Below, one piece after another: positions 1-10,038 of a stretch of 64,000 nt of DNA. A program made the position numbers and the translations under genes. The notes below the pieces were generated by a model. That model ran no database searches. It had not been told where the DNA came from and saw only the letters and a program-made list of their open reading frames with translations. The stretch is from the NCBI RefSeq assembly GCF_006440675.2, contig NZ_CP083951.1, positions 4,745,501-4,809,500 of the forward strand, in the 5' to 3' direction. The DNA is from Mesorhizobium sp. B2-8-5 (GTDB lineage Bacteria > Pseudomonadota > Alphaproteobacteria > Rhizobiales > Rhizobiaceae). Each line of letters opens with the position of its first letter. Position 1 is the stretch's first letter.

Positions 1-323
1 CTGTCCAGGTCGCCGGCGCCCTCGTCGAACAGGCCGGTCATCAGGTTGACCAGGCCTTCCTTGCCGGCGGGGTCCTGCGCCGTGCCGCCGTCGAAAACGA
101 AACGGATCGCAACCAGCGGAATCGAATGGTCTTCCACCAGCCAAGCGGTGACGCCCTTCTTCGACTTCACCTCCTGGATGTTCATTTCGGCGCGCGCGGC
201 AAGCACCGGCAAAAGCAGGAAGAACAGGGCGAAGCAAAGGGTGGCGACGGCGCGATAGAGCTTGCCTTCCTCGCTCGCCGGAGAAGGAGAAGCGATCGTA
301 TGGCCAAGAACCATGCTCATCAT
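1..323 (-). CDS. M16 family peptidase-like protein, C-terminus cut by window edge
   Basis: The reading frame starts at an ATG that overlaps the upstream peptidase stop (TGATG) and runs off the left edge; about 107 residues are visible. It has a hydrophobic signal/anchor around residues 26-45 ending in an AARA-like cleavage site, followed by an M16 N-terminal strand pattern (KGVTAWLVEDHSIPLVAIRF, then a GGTAQDPAGKEG turn). The family places HxxEH about 15 residues further, where this protein reads LMTGLFDEG, so the zinc site seems absent. It is probably the non-catalytic partner of the active peptidase upstream, as in many bacterial M16 pairs, acting in the periplasm. Translational coupling is inferred from the one-base overlap. 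Confidence 0.8.
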   Translation of the reverse strand, partial: MMSMVLGHTIASPSPASEEGKLYRAVATLCFALFFLLLPVLAARAEMNIQEVKSKKGVTAWLVEDHSIPLVAIRFVFDGGTAQDPAGKEGLVNLMTGLFDEGAGDLD

Positions 324-1684
324 CAATTCCCCGCCTGCTGCTGCGGCAAGAGATAGCCGGTTGTGGAACGATCGAGCACGAGGTAGCGGGCGGCAGCCGC
401 CTTGACTTCATCGGCGGTCACGTTGCGGATGCGGTCCGGCCATTCCTGGACGTCCTTGACATTGCCGCCCGTGGCAAGCGTCGAGCCATACATGTTGGCC
501 ATGTCGTCCTGCTTGTCGCGCGCAAAGATCATGGAGCGCACATAGCGGGTCTTGGCCCGCTCCAGCTCATCGTCGCTCACGCCGTCCTTGACGATGCGGG
601 CGATCTCGGCATCGACAGCCGCCTCGACATCGGCAAGCCTGGCGTCGCCGCGCGGGGCGCCATAGACGGTGAAGTTGGTGGCGTCGAGCATGGTGCCCTG
701 GAAGTAGGCGCCGGCCTCTGAGGCGATACCCTGCTTGACGACGAGCTGCTGGTACAACCTGCTGCGGTTGTCGCCGCCGAGGATCTCGGCAAGCAGGTCG
801 AGCGCCTCGGCTTCGCCGGGCTTGGCCGTGTGATAGGACGGCACGACCCATTGCGTCGAAAAGCTCGGCACCGAGACGCGCGCGTCGGTGAGCGTCACCG
901 TGCGCTTCGTGTTCTGCTCCGGCTCCACGGGGCGGATGCGCGGCCGCAGGTCCGGGCCGCGGGCGACCTTGCCGTAGGTGCGCCCGGCCATCGCCTTCAC
1001 CGCGTCGGGATCGACGTCGCCGGCCACCACCAGCACCGCGTTGTTCGGCCGGTAGTAGGCGTCGTAGAAGGCTTTCGCGTCCGGACGGTTCAACTGCTCC
1101 ATTTCCTGCATCCAGCCGATCACCGGAATGCGGTATCGCTGGTTCTGCCAGAGCGTCGCGTCGACCTCCTCGTCGAGCACCGCCTGCGGATTGCTGTCGA
1201 TGCGCGAACGGCGCTCCTCCAGGATCACGTCGCGCTCGGTCTTGATGACATCGTCTGTCAGGATGAGGTTGCGCATGCGATCGGCCTCGAAGCCCATCAT
1301 CTGTTCGAGGGCGGAAGGCGGCACCGTCTCGTGGAAGGCGGTGTAGTCGTAGGAGGTGAAGGCATTGTTGGAGCCGCCGATCTCGGACACGGCGCGGTCG
1401 AACTCGCCGGCGGCGTGGTTGGTCGTGGCCTTGAACATCAGGTGCTCGAAGAAATGCGCGATGCCGGATTTGCCGAGAGGCTCGTCGGCGCTGCCGATCT
1501 TGTACCAGACCATGTGAGTGACGATCGGGGCGCGGTGGTCCGGGATGACCACCACTTCCATGCCGTTGTCGAGCAGGAAATCCTTGACCTCGCCGTCATC
1601 GGCTGCGCGGGCCGGAGCGGCCGCCGCAAGCGCCAGCGCGCTGGCCAGAAGCGCTGCGCGCAGCCCAATTCCTGTTCGTCTCAT
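323..1684 (-). CDS. M16 family zinc metallopeptidase (pitrilysin/insulinase-like)
   Basis: A 453-residue protein with an Ala-rich signal peptide (cleavage near APARA) and the inverted zinc motif HFFEH at residues 77-81; the distal family glutamate should lie in the following helix. The C-terminal half matches the second M16 domain. I chose the ATG at 1684 because GGAG lies just upstream and the signal peptide starts there; an upstream in-frame start at 1732 adds 16 unlikely residues. The product is expected to be a periplasmic peptidase that works with the inactive M16 subunit encoded immediately downstream with a TGATG overlap. Confidence 0.92.
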   Translation of the reverse strand: MRRTGIGLRAALLASALALAAAAPARAADDGEVKDFLLDNGMEVVVIPDHRAPIVTHMVWYKIGSADEPLGKSGIAHFFEHLMFKATTNHAAGEFDRAVSEIGGSNNAFTSYDYTAFHETVPPSALEQMMGFEADRMRNLILTDDVIKTERDVILEERRSRIDSNPQAVLDEEVDATLWQNQRYRIPVIGWMQEMEQLNRPDAKAFYDAYYRPNNAVLVVAGDVDPDAVKAMAGRTYGKVARGPDLRPRIRPVEPEQNTKRTVTLTDARVSVPSFSTQWVVPSYHTAKPGEAEALDLLAEILGGDNRSRLYQQLVVKQGIASEAGAYFQGTMLDATNFTVYGAPRGDARLADVEAAVDAEIARIVKDGVSDDELERAKTRYVRSMIFARDKQDDMANMYGSTLATGGNVKDVQEWPDRIRNVTADEVKAAAARYLVLDRSTTGYLLPQQQAGN

Positions 1685-1767
1685 CAAGTTCTCCGGTCGC
1701 GGTTGCGCGACGATAGGCAAGGTTGTTGGCAAGGCAAAGTGAATTGTGAGTCATTTTCGAGGCGGCG

Positions 1768-2322
1768 CTAGCCAACCTCGATGAAGCGAATGACCGTTTC
1801 GCCATAGCCCCGCTCGTCCACCACGGAAAAACCCGGGCCTGCCTCGAACGGCGCCGAGGCCGCCTCCTCGACCACGAACAAGGCGCCGGGCAACAGCCAG
1901 CCGCCGGCCTTGGCCGAGCGCAGCGCGCGTTCGCCAAGCCCCTTGCCATAGGGCGGGTCGGCGAAGATCAGGCCGAAGGGCGAGAGCGTGCCAGCCTCAC
2001 CCAAATGAGCGGCGTCGCGACGAAAAATCTTGGTGCGGCCGGTGAGTCCATAGGCCTCGACGTTCTCGCGGATCAGGCCGCGCCCCTCCGTCGATTCCTC
2101 GATGAAGACGCAGTAGGCGGCGCCGCGCGACAGCGCCTCAAGTCCAAGCGCGCCGGTGCCGGCGAAGAGGTCGAGCACGCGGCCGCCTTCGAGCTTTTCG
2201 GCATAGCGATGCGCGAGCACGTTGAACACCGCCTCGCGGGTGCGGTCGGTGGTCGGGCGGATGGCATTGCTTTTCGGCGTCGCCAGCGGACGCCCGCGGA
2301 ACTCACCGCCGACGATCCGCAT
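1768..2322 (-). CDS. rsmD: 16S rRNA (guanine(966)-N(2))-methyltransferase RsmD
   Basis: A 184-residue protein starting MRIVGGEFRGR, the hallmark RsmD N-terminus. The SAM-binding motif DLFAGTGALG is at residues 51-60 and the catalytic (D)PPY motif ADPPYG at 121-126. It methylates N2 of G966 in 16S rRNA during 30S assembly. The length is normal for the family. Its start lies 20 bp inside the 3' end of the upstream pseudouridine synthase gene, so the two are probably translationally coupled. Longer upstream starts would only read the other gene out of frame. Confidence 0.95.
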   Translation of the reverse strand: MRIVGGEFRGRPLATPKSNAIRPTTDRTREAVFNVLAHRYAEKLEGGRVLDLFAGTGALGLEALSRGAAYCVFIEESTEGRGLIRENVEAYGLTGRTKIFRRDAAHLGEAGTLSPFGLIFADPPYGKGLGERALRSAKAGGWLLPGALFVVEEAASAPFEAGPGFSVVDERGYGETVIRFIEVG

Positions 2323-4297
2323 TGCCGCCCCTCTTCGGACCGCGCGGCCTGTCGCCGCCATCGCCTTCGCGGCGCTCGCCGCGGGGCTTGCCGAACGGCT
2401 TCGCGCCCGGCTTGCCCTTGCCGCCCGGCTTGTAGGATGCCTTGCGCGCCTTCGCCTCGGCGGCCCTGGCGGCATCGGCTTCCGCCCTGCCCTTGCCGAT
2501 CGGTCGAGCGCCCGGCGCCATCCAGACATTGGCCTTGCGCTGGCCCGGCGGTTCGATCGGCCGCTGCTCGCGCTCGGATTTCTTGCCGCCGAAACGAGGC
2601 TTGTCGCCGAAGCCACCACGCGGCTTTTCGCCGAAACCGCCGCGGTCGGATTTAGGGCCGCGCTCGCCGAACGCCCGGTCCGGCCCAAACGCCCTGTCCG
2701 GCTTTGTCGAGAGCTTGCTCAGCGCCTCGTCGCGGCTGCCTTCGCGGCGCTTGCGCGCCTTGATCAGACCGCCCTCGCCGATCGGCCGGTGGTCGCCGTC
2801 GCGCGTGAATTTCGGCCGGTCGACCTCTTCGCGGCGAGGGCCGCCGCCGCGCACCGGCTTGTTGGAAAACGGCTTTTGGATGTCGGCATCGAAATTGGCG
2901 CCGGACTCCTCGATCAGCCGTTCGCCGAGCTGTTCGCGCAGCACGCGGCCCTTGATCTCCAGCACATGGCCCTCGGGCAAATCCTCGAGCTGGAACGGTC
3001 CGTAGGAGATGCGGATCAGCCGCGTCACGTCGAGGCCAAGCGCGCCGAGGATGTTCTTCACCTCACGGTTCTTGCCTTCGCGCAGGCCCAGGGTCAGCCA
3101 CGCATTGGTGCCCTGCTCGCGGTCGAGCGAGGCTTCGATCGAGCCGTAGAAGACGCCGTCGACGGCGATGCCTTCACGCAGGCCGGCGAGCGCGCTCTCC
3201 TCGACCTTGCCGTGGACGCGCGCGCGGTAGCGCCGCAGCCAGCCGGTGGCCGGCAGTTCGAGCACGCGCGACAGCCCGCCGTCATTGGTCAAAAGCAGCA
3301 GGCCCTCGGTGTTGATGTCGAGCCGGCCGATCGTCATCAGCCGCGGCAGGTCGGACGGCAGTACGTCGAAAACGGTCTTGCGGCCTTCCGGATCGCGGTT
3401 GGTGGTGACGACGCCCGCCGGCTTGTGGAACAGGAAGAGACGCGTGCGCTCGATCGGCGGGATCTCGGTGCCGTCGAGATGGATGATGTCGTTGGCGCCG
3501 ACATTGAAGGCCGGCGAGTCCAGCACCTTGCCGTTGACCTTGACGCGACCGGCCGCGATCAGTTCCTCGGCGTCGCGGCGCGAGGCGATGCCGGCGCGCG
3601 CCAGCCGCTTGGCGATGCGCTCGCCGCTTTCGGGCGCAGCTTCCGAGGGATGCGGCCGTGGCTTGAAGCCGCCTTCCGGCTTTCCGCCAGCTCCGCGTGG
3701 ACGATCGCTGAAGTCTCGCTTCGGCCGGTCGGCCAAATCGCGTTTGGGACGGTCGTCGAATGCCCGCTTGGGGCGGTCGAATCGTCGTTCGCCCCGATCG
3801 CCTTCGGCAGCAGCCGGTCGGTCGCCACGCGGTGCGTAAGGCTTGCGGTCCTCACGTTTCTCAAAAGGCTTGCCATCGCGCGGCGGACCTTTGCGGAACG
3901 GCCTGTCGCCACGCTCCCCGCCTTCACCCATTTCACGCGGCCCCATCTCACGCGGCTTATAGCTGCGCTTGAAATCGCGCGCAGGGCGCTCACCCTCCGC
4001 AGCCATCGACCGGTCGCCGCGCGGTGTGTAAGGCTTGCGGCCCTCGCGCTTCTCGAAGGGCTTGCCTTCGGCGCGCGGACCTTTGCGGAAGGGCCTTTCG
4101 GCGCGCCCAGCGCCTTCGCCCGTCTCGCGTGGCTTGTGGCTGCGCTTGAAGTCGCGGCGCTCGCCTTCAGCAGCCATCGGTCGTTCAGGCTTGGCGAACG
4201 GCTTCTTAGCGCCGTGGGCTGGTTTTCCGTCACGCCCGCCCGTCGGTCTGGAGTAGCCCTTGCGCGGCCCGCGTGGAGATTTCTTGTCGTCGTCCAT
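2303..4297 (-). CDS. RluB-family pseudouridine synthase with long basic low-complexity tails
   Basis: The conserved core (about residues 225-460) has an S4 RNA-binding domain (IAKRLARAGIASRRDAEELI) followed by the RsuA/RluB catalytic motif GRLDINTEGLLLLTNDG, with the catalytic Asp near residue 327. It should isomerise uridines in 23S rRNA. It is flanked by about 220 N-terminal and 190 C-terminal residues rich in Lys, Arg, Gly, Pro and Glu, which makes the protein (664 aa) more than twice the E. coli length. The N-tail holds two diverged repeats of about 60 residues, each with DFKRS.KPRE and RPFRKGP..GKPFEKRE.RKPY. The ATG at 4297 is preferred; a GTG at 4315 would add six residues. Confidence 0.9.
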   Translation of the reverse strand: MDDDKKSPRGPRKGYSRPTGGRDGKPAHGAKKPFAKPERPMAAEGERRDFKRSHKPRETGEGAGRAERPFRKGPRAEGKPFEKREGRKPYTPRGDRSMAAEGERPARDFKRSYKPREMGPREMGEGGERGDRPFRKGPPRDGKPFEKREDRKPYAPRGDRPAAAEGDRGERRFDRPKRAFDDRPKRDLADRPKRDFSDRPRGAGGKPEGGFKPRPHPSEAAPESGERIAKRLARAGIASRRDAEELIAAGRVKVNGKVLDSPAFNVGANDIIHLDGTEIPPIERTRLFLFHKPAGVVTTNRDPEGRKTVFDVLPSDLPRLMTIGRLDINTEGLLLLTNDGGLSRVLELPATGWLRRYRARVHGKVEESALAGLREGIAVDGVFYGSIEASLDREQGTNAWLTLGLREGKNREVKNILGALGLDVTRLIRISYGPFQLEDLPEGHVLEIKGRVLREQLGERLIEESGANFDADIQKPFSNKPVRGGGPRREEVDRPKFTRDGDHRPIGEGGLIKARKRREGSRDEALSKLSTKPDRAFGPDRAFGERGPKSDRGGFGEKPRGGFGDKPRFGGKKSEREQRPIEPPGQRKANVWMAPGARPIGKGRAEADAARAAEAKARKASYKPGGKGKPGAKPFGKPRGERREGDGGDRPRGPKRGGNADRRR

Positions 4298-4447
4298 TAC
4301 TTTGCTCGGCTTCACCTGCTACAGCGCCGCGCGCCCTTGCGGACGCCCAACGCAGGCAGTGTCATCTTGATTTTGCGCATCCAGCGGCGCGGCAAAAACC
4401 GATTCCGGTTTTCAGGGTCTCGCGCTAAATAACAGGATCACTCTCGG

Positions 4448-4933
4448 GTGGCGAGAAGTAATCGGAATGGAAACGGCTTGAAACGACCGGATTTCATGGC
4501 CCTGGCGCTTGAAGAGGCCGAGGCGGCCGCCAGCCGCGGCGAAGTGCCGGTCGGCGCTGTGATCGCCAACGGCGGCACGGTGGTCGCGAAAGCCGGCAAC
4601 CGCACGCGCGAGCTCTCGGACCCGACCGCGCATGCCGAGATGCTGGCGATCCGCGAGGCCTGCCGGAAGCTCGCCAGCGAACGTCTCACCGGCCATGATC
4701 TCTATGTGACGCTGGAGCCCTGCGCGATGTGCGCCGGCGCGATCTCCTTCGCCCGGCTGCGGCGGCTCTATTTCGGCGCCGCCGACGAGAAAGGCGGCGC
4801 GGTGGTCAACGGCGTGCGCTTCTTCGCCTCACCCACCTGCCACCACACGCCGGACGTCTATCCGGGGATCGGCGAGAGCGATGCCGCCCTCATCCTCAAG
4901 GACTTTTTTCGCGAGAGACGGAATGGCGGGTGA
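4448..4933 (+). CDS. tadA: tRNA-specific adenosine-34 deaminase TadA
   Basis: The zinc-dependent cytidine/adenosine deaminase fold is clear: HAEML supplies the His zinc ligand and the catalytic Glu, and PCAMCAGA supplies the two Cys ligands. It converts A34 to inosine in tRNA-Arg(ACG). RELSDPTAHAE and RRLYFGAADEKGGAV are typical of rhizobial TadA. The start is uncertain: GTG at 4448 (161 aa), TTG at 4478, or ATG at 4496. Homologues begin about 7-8 residues before the F-M-A-L-A-L segment, which favours TTG 4478. It is convergent with the lipoprotein gene, with a 7-bp tandem repeat between them. Confidence 0.93.
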   Translation: MARSNRNGNGLKRPDFMALALEEAEAAASRGEVPVGAVIANGGTVVAKAGNRTRELSDPTAHAEMLAIREACRKLASERLTGHDLYVTLEPCAMCAGAISFARLRRLYFGAADEKGGAVVNGVRFFASPTCHHTPDVYPGIGESDAALILKDFFRERRNGG

Positions 4934-4952
4934 AGTGAGTAGTGAGTAGGTC

Positions 4953-5026
4953 ACTACTGACTACTGACTACTGACTACTGACTACTGACTACTGACTACT
5001 GACTACTGACTACTGACTACTGACTG
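4953..5026. repeat. 7-bp tandem repeat, unit ACTACTG, about 10.5 copies
   Basis: Ten exact consecutive copies of ACTACTG fill 4953-5022, followed by a partial copy (ACTG). The preceding stretch 4935-4950 (agtgagtagtgagtag) is a diverged, partly complementary version. The array lies in the short gap between the convergent tadA and lipoprotein genes and stops two bases before the latter's stop codon. Unit number is likely to vary by replication slippage (inference). Confidence 0.97.
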
Positions 5027-5027
5027 T

Positions 5028-5702
5028 TCACAGCCCTAGCCAGTCGAACCAGCCGCCCTTCTTGCCTTCGGCCTGCGCCTTGAGGCGGCGCTCCTTCTTG
5101 TATTCGTCCTCGCCGAGCTCGTTCTGCGGCGCGGTGCCGGCAGCTTGGCGATAGGCAAGCGGCGGCTCGCTCAGATATTTGCGAACGGTCGGATCGCCCT
5201 GCTTCTGTTCGGCAAGGCTGCGCTGAATCTGCGCACGGCGCGCGGCCGAGTTGTCATCCGGCGACCAGGCCGGCGGGTGGCTGGAGCCCGATTCGGCCAA
5301 TGCCTTCTTCACCGCCTCGGGATTGGTCTGGATATCCTCGACGGCTTCCGGCTGGTAATTCGGATCGTTCTGGTGCGCGGTGGCGTCGGCGCGGATCCGG
5401 GCGCGGCGCGCCTCAGGCGATTCGGGCCAGTCGGCGCTCGCCGTCTCGATGCTTTGCTGCGGCGGCGGCAGGCTTTCCTTCTGCCCGGGAGCGGGCTTCA
5501 CCAGATCAGGACGCGGCTTGTAGTCGATCGGATCTTTGCGCTTCGGGGTGATCGAGGCAGCCGCGGAGACATCGTCGAAGAGCTGCGCGGCTGCCGTCTT
5601 GTCGGTTCCATAGGTCGGTGAACCCACGCAGCCTGACAGGGCGATGGCCGATACCACAAGCGGCGCCATCAGCGCGGCGCGCGCGAACGTTCTGTCGGTC
5701 AT
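5028..5702 (-). CDS. Proline-rich lipoprotein of unknown function
   Basis: A 224-residue protein from the ATG at 5702 (an ATG at 5717 is also in frame). The signal peptide ends in a lipobox LSGC with the lipidated Cys at residue 25. The rest is hydrophilic and Pro/Ala-rich, with RRARI-type repeats (PEARRARIRADA and SAARRAQIQRSL) and a basic C-terminus ending WFDWLGL. There is no catalytic motif. Its place directly downstream of ileS suggests read-through from the housekeeping transcript. The function is unknown. Confidence 0.75.
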   Translation of the reverse strand: MTDRTFARAALMAPLVVSAIALSGCVGSPTYGTDKTAAAQLFDDVSAAASITPKRKDPIDYKPRPDLVKPAPGQKESLPPPQQSIETASADWPESPEARRARIRADATAHQNDPNYQPEAVEDIQTNPEAVKKALAESGSSHPPAWSPDDNSAARRAQIQRSLAEQKQGDPTVRKYLSEPPLAYRQAAGTAPQNELGEDEYKKERRLKAQAEGKKGGWFDWLGL

Positions 5703-5904
5703 GCCAAAAAGTCCCACTCTAACAGCCTTTCAGTCGCCACCGGCCAAGGGCACGGTCCCCTTCTTCCCCGCATTTGCGATGGAAATCCGGCGACAATTTG
5801 TCTGCCGGAGTGTCGCGTGTTTACCTCAACCACTTGTTAAGGGCAACGCGCGGGCGGTTTCAGGCCGCCCGGCGTGGCATTTGTGCACCGGCTTATCGAC
5901 AGGA

Positions 5905-8862
5905 CTACAGCCGCCCAAGGGCCTTCAGCTCATGCAACACGGCGGCATCGCGGGCCGAGACATCCGGAAATTCCGGATCCTGCCCGACATCGGCGGTGTA
6001 GCGCCAGGAGCGCGCGCATTTGACCAGACCGCGATCCTCGGCTTTCTCCACCACCACCGCCACCCCCTTGACGTCGTCGAGCGTGAAGGCGCCTTCCGGG
6101 GCCTTGCCGTGTTTGACGACGAGATCGCTGGTGATCGCCATCTCGGCCATATCGACATCGGCGATCGCGGCCTCCAGCGCCGCGTCGTCGAGCGTCACCA
6201 CCGGCACCGCCTCGAGCGAAGAGCCGATCAGCTTCTCGGCGCGCGCGATCTCCAGCGCCCCGGTGACGACGCGGCGCACTTGCCTCACCTTGCGCCATTT
6301 CTCGGCCAGCGCCTCGTTGCGCCAGTCCTGCGGGATCGCGGGGAACTGGCCGAGATGCACCGACACGGCTTGCGGATGGCGGTCGAGCCAGGCTTCTTCC
6401 GTGGTGAAGGGCAGCATCGGCGCCAGCCACTTCACCAGGCATTCGAAGAGGTGGCGCACCACCTGCACGGCCGCCCTGCGGCGCAGGCTCGACGGCCCGT
6501 CGCAGTAAAGCGCGTCCTTGCGGATGTCGAAATAGAAGGCCGAAAGCTCCACCACCATGAAGTCGAGCAGCGTGCGGGTGATGCGCTTGAACTCGAAGGC
6601 GTCGTAGCCCTGGCGCACCATTTCGTCCAACTCGGACAACCGGTGCAGCATCAGCCGCTCCAGTTCCGGCATCGTCTCGACCGGCACGTCCCGGCCGTCG
6701 TCATGCGCAAGCGTGCCCAGCATCCAGCGGATGGTGTTCCTGAGCTTGCGGTAGGCGTCGATATTGGTCTGCAGCACGTTCTTGCCGAGCCGCTGGTCTT
6801 CCCAATAATCGGTCGTGACCACCCAGAGCCGCAGGATGTCGGCGCCGGACTGCTTGATGACGTCCTGCGGCACGACGGTGTTGCCGAGCGACTTCGACAT
6901 CTTGCGGCCTTCCTCGTCCATGGTGAAGCCATGGGTGATGACCGTGTCGTAAGGCGCCCTGCCCCTGGTGCCGCAGCTTTCGAGCAGCGAGGAATGGAAC
7001 CAGCCGCGATGCTGGTCCGAGCCTTCGAGATAGACGTCGGCCGGCCATTTGAGGTCCGGACGGTCCTCCAGCGTGAAGACATGGGTCGAACCGGAATCGA
7101 ACCAGACGTCGAGGATGTCCATCACCTGGTGCCATTTCGAGGCGTCGTGATTGCCGAGGAAGCGTGCCTTCGCGCCCTCGGCGAACCAGGCGTCGGCGCC
7201 TTCCTTCTCGAAAGCGTCCATGATGCGTTCGTTGACGGCCTCGTCCTTCAGCACATTGCCGTCCTCGTCGGCGAAGACCGCGATCGGCACACCCCAGGCG
7301 CGCTGGCGCGACAGCACCCAGTCGGGGCGCTCCTCGATCATGGCGCGGATGCGGTTCTGGCCCGCCGCCGGAACGAAACGGGTGTCGTCGATCGCCTTCA
7401 GCGCGCGGCTGCGCAACGTCGTGCCGTCGCCGAGGTCCTTGTCCATATAGACGAACCATTGCGGCGTGTTGCGGAAGATGACCGGCTTCTTGGAGCGCCA
7501 GGAGTGCGGATAGCTGTGTTTCAGCCGGCCGCGCGCGAAGAGCGCGTTGCGCTTGATCAGTTCGTCGATGACGGCCTGATTGGCGTTGCCCTTCTTGCCA
7601 TTGTCGTCGATGACGCGCGCCGCGCCACCTTCGCGCCCCGGGCCGAAGCCCGGCGCATCCTTGGTGAAGAAGCCGGCATCGTCGACCGTGAAGGGGATCA
7701 CGGTGTCGACGCCTCGCGCCCGCAGTTCGCTCGCGGCCTCCATCCAGGCGTCGAAGTCCTCGCGGCCATGGCCGGGCGCGGTGTGCACGAAGCCGGTGCC
7801 GGCATCGTCGGTGACATGCTCGCCCGCAACCATCGGCACCGGGAACTCATAGCCGCCGCCGAGGCCCTTGAAGGGATGCGAAAGCGTAAGCTTCCCAAGC
7901 TGTTCGGCCGAGACGCTGTGAAGCCGGTTCAGTGCGACCTTGGCCTTGGCGGCGCACTCTTGCGCCAGCGCGTCGGCAAAGATCAGCTTCTCCCCGGGCT
8001 GCGGGCCGAAGGCGTTCTCGGCCGCCGTGACCTCATAGAGGCCATAGGCGATGCGCGGCGAATAACTCACGGCGCGGTTGCCGGGGATGGTCCAGGGCGT
8101 GGTCGTCCAGATGACGACATGCGCCTCGACGAGGTCGAGCGCTGCCTCGTCCAGCGCGGCGCCGGCGACCGGCTGGGCGAGGCTCGCCACCGGGAACTTC
8201 ACCCAGATCGTGTCGCTCTCATAGTCCTGATACTCGACCTCGGCCTCGGCGAGCGCGGTGCGCTCGACCACGCTCCACATCACCGGCTTCGAGCCGCGGT
8301 AGAGCTGGCCGGACAAGGCGAATTTCAACAGTTCGCCGGCGATGCGCGACTCGGCATGATACGCCATGGTGGTATAAGGATTGTCGAAATCGCCGATGAC
8401 GCCAAGACGCTGGAACTCGTCGCCCTGCACCTTGATCCAGTGCTGGGCGAACTCACGGCATTCCCTGCGGAACTCGTTGACCGGCACCTCGTCCTTGTTC
8501 TTGCCCTTGGCGCGATACTGCTCCTCGATCTTCCATTCGATCGGCAGGCCGTGGCAGTCCCAACCCGGCACGTAGTTGGCGTCATAGCCGCGCATCTGGA
8601 AGGAGCGGTTGATGACGTCCTTGAGGATCTTGTTCAGCGCATGGCCGATATGGATGTTGCCGTTGGCGTAGGGCGGCCCGTCATGCAGCACGAATTTCTC
8701 GCGGCCGGCGGCCTCTTCGCGCAGCTTCCTGTAAAGGTCCATGTCCTGCCAGCGCTTGACCAGACCAGGCTCCTTCTCGGGCAGGCCGGCACGCATCGGG
8801 AAGTCCGTCTGCGGCAAATAGAGCGTTTTGGAATAGTCGATCGTTTCAACGGTGTCGGTCAT
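5905..8862 (-). CDS. ileS: Isoleucine--tRNA ligase
   Basis: A 985-residue class I aminoacyl-tRNA synthetase charging tRNA-Ile in the cytoplasm. The signature HIGH is at residues 71-74 within [19 protein letters not shown], and KMSKS is near residues 654-658 (RKMSKSLGN). The CP1 editing domain (for example [11 protein letters not shown]) lies between them. The C-terminal anticodon-binding domain is present, but there is no C-terminal zinc-finger cysteine cluster. The ATG at 8862 starts [14 protein letters not shown], which matches family N-termini; an upstream start at 8916 adds 18 unlikely residues. Confidence 0.97.
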   Translation of the reverse strand: MTDTVETIDYSKTLYLPQTDFPMRAGLPEKEPGLVKRWQDMDLYRKLREEAAGREKFVLHDGPPYANGNIHIGHALNKILKDVINRSFQMRGYDANYVPGWDCHGLPIEWKIEEQYRAKGKNKDEVPVNEFRRECREFAQHWIKVQGDEFQRLGVIGDFDNPYTTMAYHAESRIAGELLKFALSGQLYRGSKPVMWSVVERTALAEAEVEYQDYESDTIWVKFPVASLAQPVAGAALDEAALDLVEAHVVIWTTTPWTIPGNRAVSYSPRIAYGLYEVTAAENAFGPQPGEKLIFADALAQECAAKAKVALNRLHSVSAEQLGKLTLSHPFKGLGGGYEFPVPMVAGEHVTDDAGTGFVHTAPGHGREDFDAWMEAASELRARGVDTVIPFTVDDAGFFTKDAPGFGPGREGGAARVIDDNGKKGNANQAVIDELIKRNALFARGRLKHSYPHSWRSKKPVIFRNTPQWFVYMDKDLGDGTTLRSRALKAIDDTRFVPAAGQNRIRAMIEERPDWVLSRQRAWGVPIAVFADEDGNVLKDEAVNERIMDAFEKEGADAWFAEGAKARFLGNHDASKWHQVMDILDVWFDSGSTHVFTLEDRPDLKWPADVYLEGSDQHRGWFHSSLLESCGTRGRAPYDTVITHGFTMDEEGRKMSKSLGNTVVPQDVIKQSGADILRLWVVTTDYWEDQRLGKNVLQTNIDAYRKLRNTIRWMLGTLAHDDGRDVPVETMPELERLMLHRLSELDEMVRQGYDAFEFKRITRTLLDFMVVELSAFYFDIRKDALYCDGPSSLRRRAAVQVVRHLFECLVKWLAPMLPFTTEEAWLDRHPQAVSVHLGQFPAIPQDWRNEALAEKWRKVRQVRRVVTGALEIARAEKLIGSSLEAVPVVTLDDAALEAAIADVDMAEMAITSDLVVKHGKAPEGAFTLDDVKGVAVVVEKAEDRGLVKCARSWRYTADVGQDPEFPDVSARDAAVLHELKALGRL

Positions 8863-9111
8863 TGATCTGCCATCTGCGTTGCCCGGCGGCGGGAAGCCCG
8901 GGCGTTGAACCAGCATTTTCTTGAAAAGCGCGAGGGGCGCGCGCGAAAACTCCCGGCGGCTCCAGCGGCGCTCAGGCCGCCCGGAACACCGGGCCCGTAA
9001 TTCGTATCGCGATCGCGAAAAGGCGCGAAAAGCTCGTCATGGCGTGGCTTTTAGCGGATGGCGCGGCAGGAATAAAGCGCGGATTTCAAGGCATGAAGCC
9101 GCTTTCACGGC

Positions 9112-9915
9112 CTACATGGTGAAATTGAAGCGGTAAGTGGTCGAGACACCGAAGGTCCACTGATTGCGGTCGCCGCGTTCCTTGACCAGGCTGGAATCGG
9201 CCGCCGGCCCCATCAGGCGCGAATATTCGGTGAAGACGCTCGCCGTCATCGGCTCGGTCACTTTCCAGGTGATCGCGCCACCGAGCCCCGTCGACTTCAG
9301 CCCGCCGCCGGGATGGTACTCGCTCAGGCCCGAAGCGACCGCTTCCTTGGCGTTGACGCCGTAATAGGCGTCGAAATAGTCGGACGATGCGAACGAAACG
9401 CGCGGACCACCGGAAATGCGCACGGTCGGCGTGATGTCATAGAAGGCGTCCGCGGCGATGTCCGCGACGAAGCCGTTATGGGAGCGGATGCCGTGCCTGA
9501 GCTCGGCGCGCGCCCTTAGCCAATCCAGCGGATAGAATTCGAAGAAGCCGCCCACCTCACCGCCCCAGCGCACGGGATCGAGGCCCTTGAGCTCGTCCTT
9601 GCTCTCGCGCGAGAATATGAACTTGCCGGTCAAGCCGGCGCGGACGGAACCGTCATCGATCAGCGCCAGCGAGATGTTGTCGTTGCGCGAGGTGAAGCGC
9701 GCCTCCGGACCGACCTTGCCGAGCGAGACGATCGGTTGGGCGCTGAGCATGTATTTCTTGCCGCCCTCGAAATTCGGCGCGACCAGCGCGGTGGCGCCGA
9801 GCGTCAGGTACCAGTCGCCGGATATCCAGCTGCCCTCGCCCGCCTGGGCGACAGGCGCGCTGAGCAGGCCCATGGCGACGGCCAGCGGAATCGTCCCGAC
9901 AATACGCATCGTCAC
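9112..9915 (-). CDS. MipA/OmpV family outer membrane protein
   Basis: A 267-residue protein with a Sec signal peptide (cleavage after APVAQA, about residue 25). The mature part is rich in alternating aromatic/Gly beta-strands (GDWYLTLGATALVAPNFEGGKKYMLSAQP) and ends in a C-terminal Phe-rich strand (YRFNF), as expected for an outer-membrane beta-barrel of the MipA/OmpV type. It is monocistronic, with 249 bp to ileS and 123 bp on the other side. Ligand and physiological role cannot be told from sequence. Confidence 0.85.
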   Translation of the reverse strand: MTMRIVGTIPLAVAMGLLSAPVAQAGEGSWISGDWYLTLGATALVAPNFEGGKKYMLSAQPIVSLGKVGPEARFTSRNDNISLALIDDGSVRAGLTGKFIFSRESKDELKGLDPVRWGGEVGGFFEFYPLDWLRARAELRHGIRSHNGFVADIAADAFYDITPTVRISGGPRVSFASSDYFDAYYGVNAKEAVASGLSEYHPGGGLKSTGLGGAITWKVTEPMTASVFTEYSRLMGPAADSSLVKERGDRNQWTFGVSTTYRFNFTM

Positions 9916-10038
9916 CCCTTACGCGAAACGCGCCGGCAGCACCATCTGCCAGCGCTCAAGCCATGCCGTGCGTTCGGTAAAATTTGACTTAAAATCCGTA
10001 ACATGGTCGGCAGCATCCGGATGAGGACGGCCACCAGA

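Noticed and set aside
2222..4432. Long plus-strand open frame of 736 codons opposite the pseudouridine synthase gene
   Set aside because: It is antisense to a clear S4/RluB gene and its composition (Ala, Arg, Leu, Phe) is what GC-rich antisense frames give. No domain or start signal.
4953..5026. CRISPR-like array reading of the ACTACTG repeat
   Set aside because: Units are 7 bp with no spacers, so it is a simple tandem repeat.
5644..8865. Plus-strand open frame of 1073 codons opposite ileS
   Set aside because: Pure shadow of ileS; His/Arg-rich antisense composition, no domain recognised.
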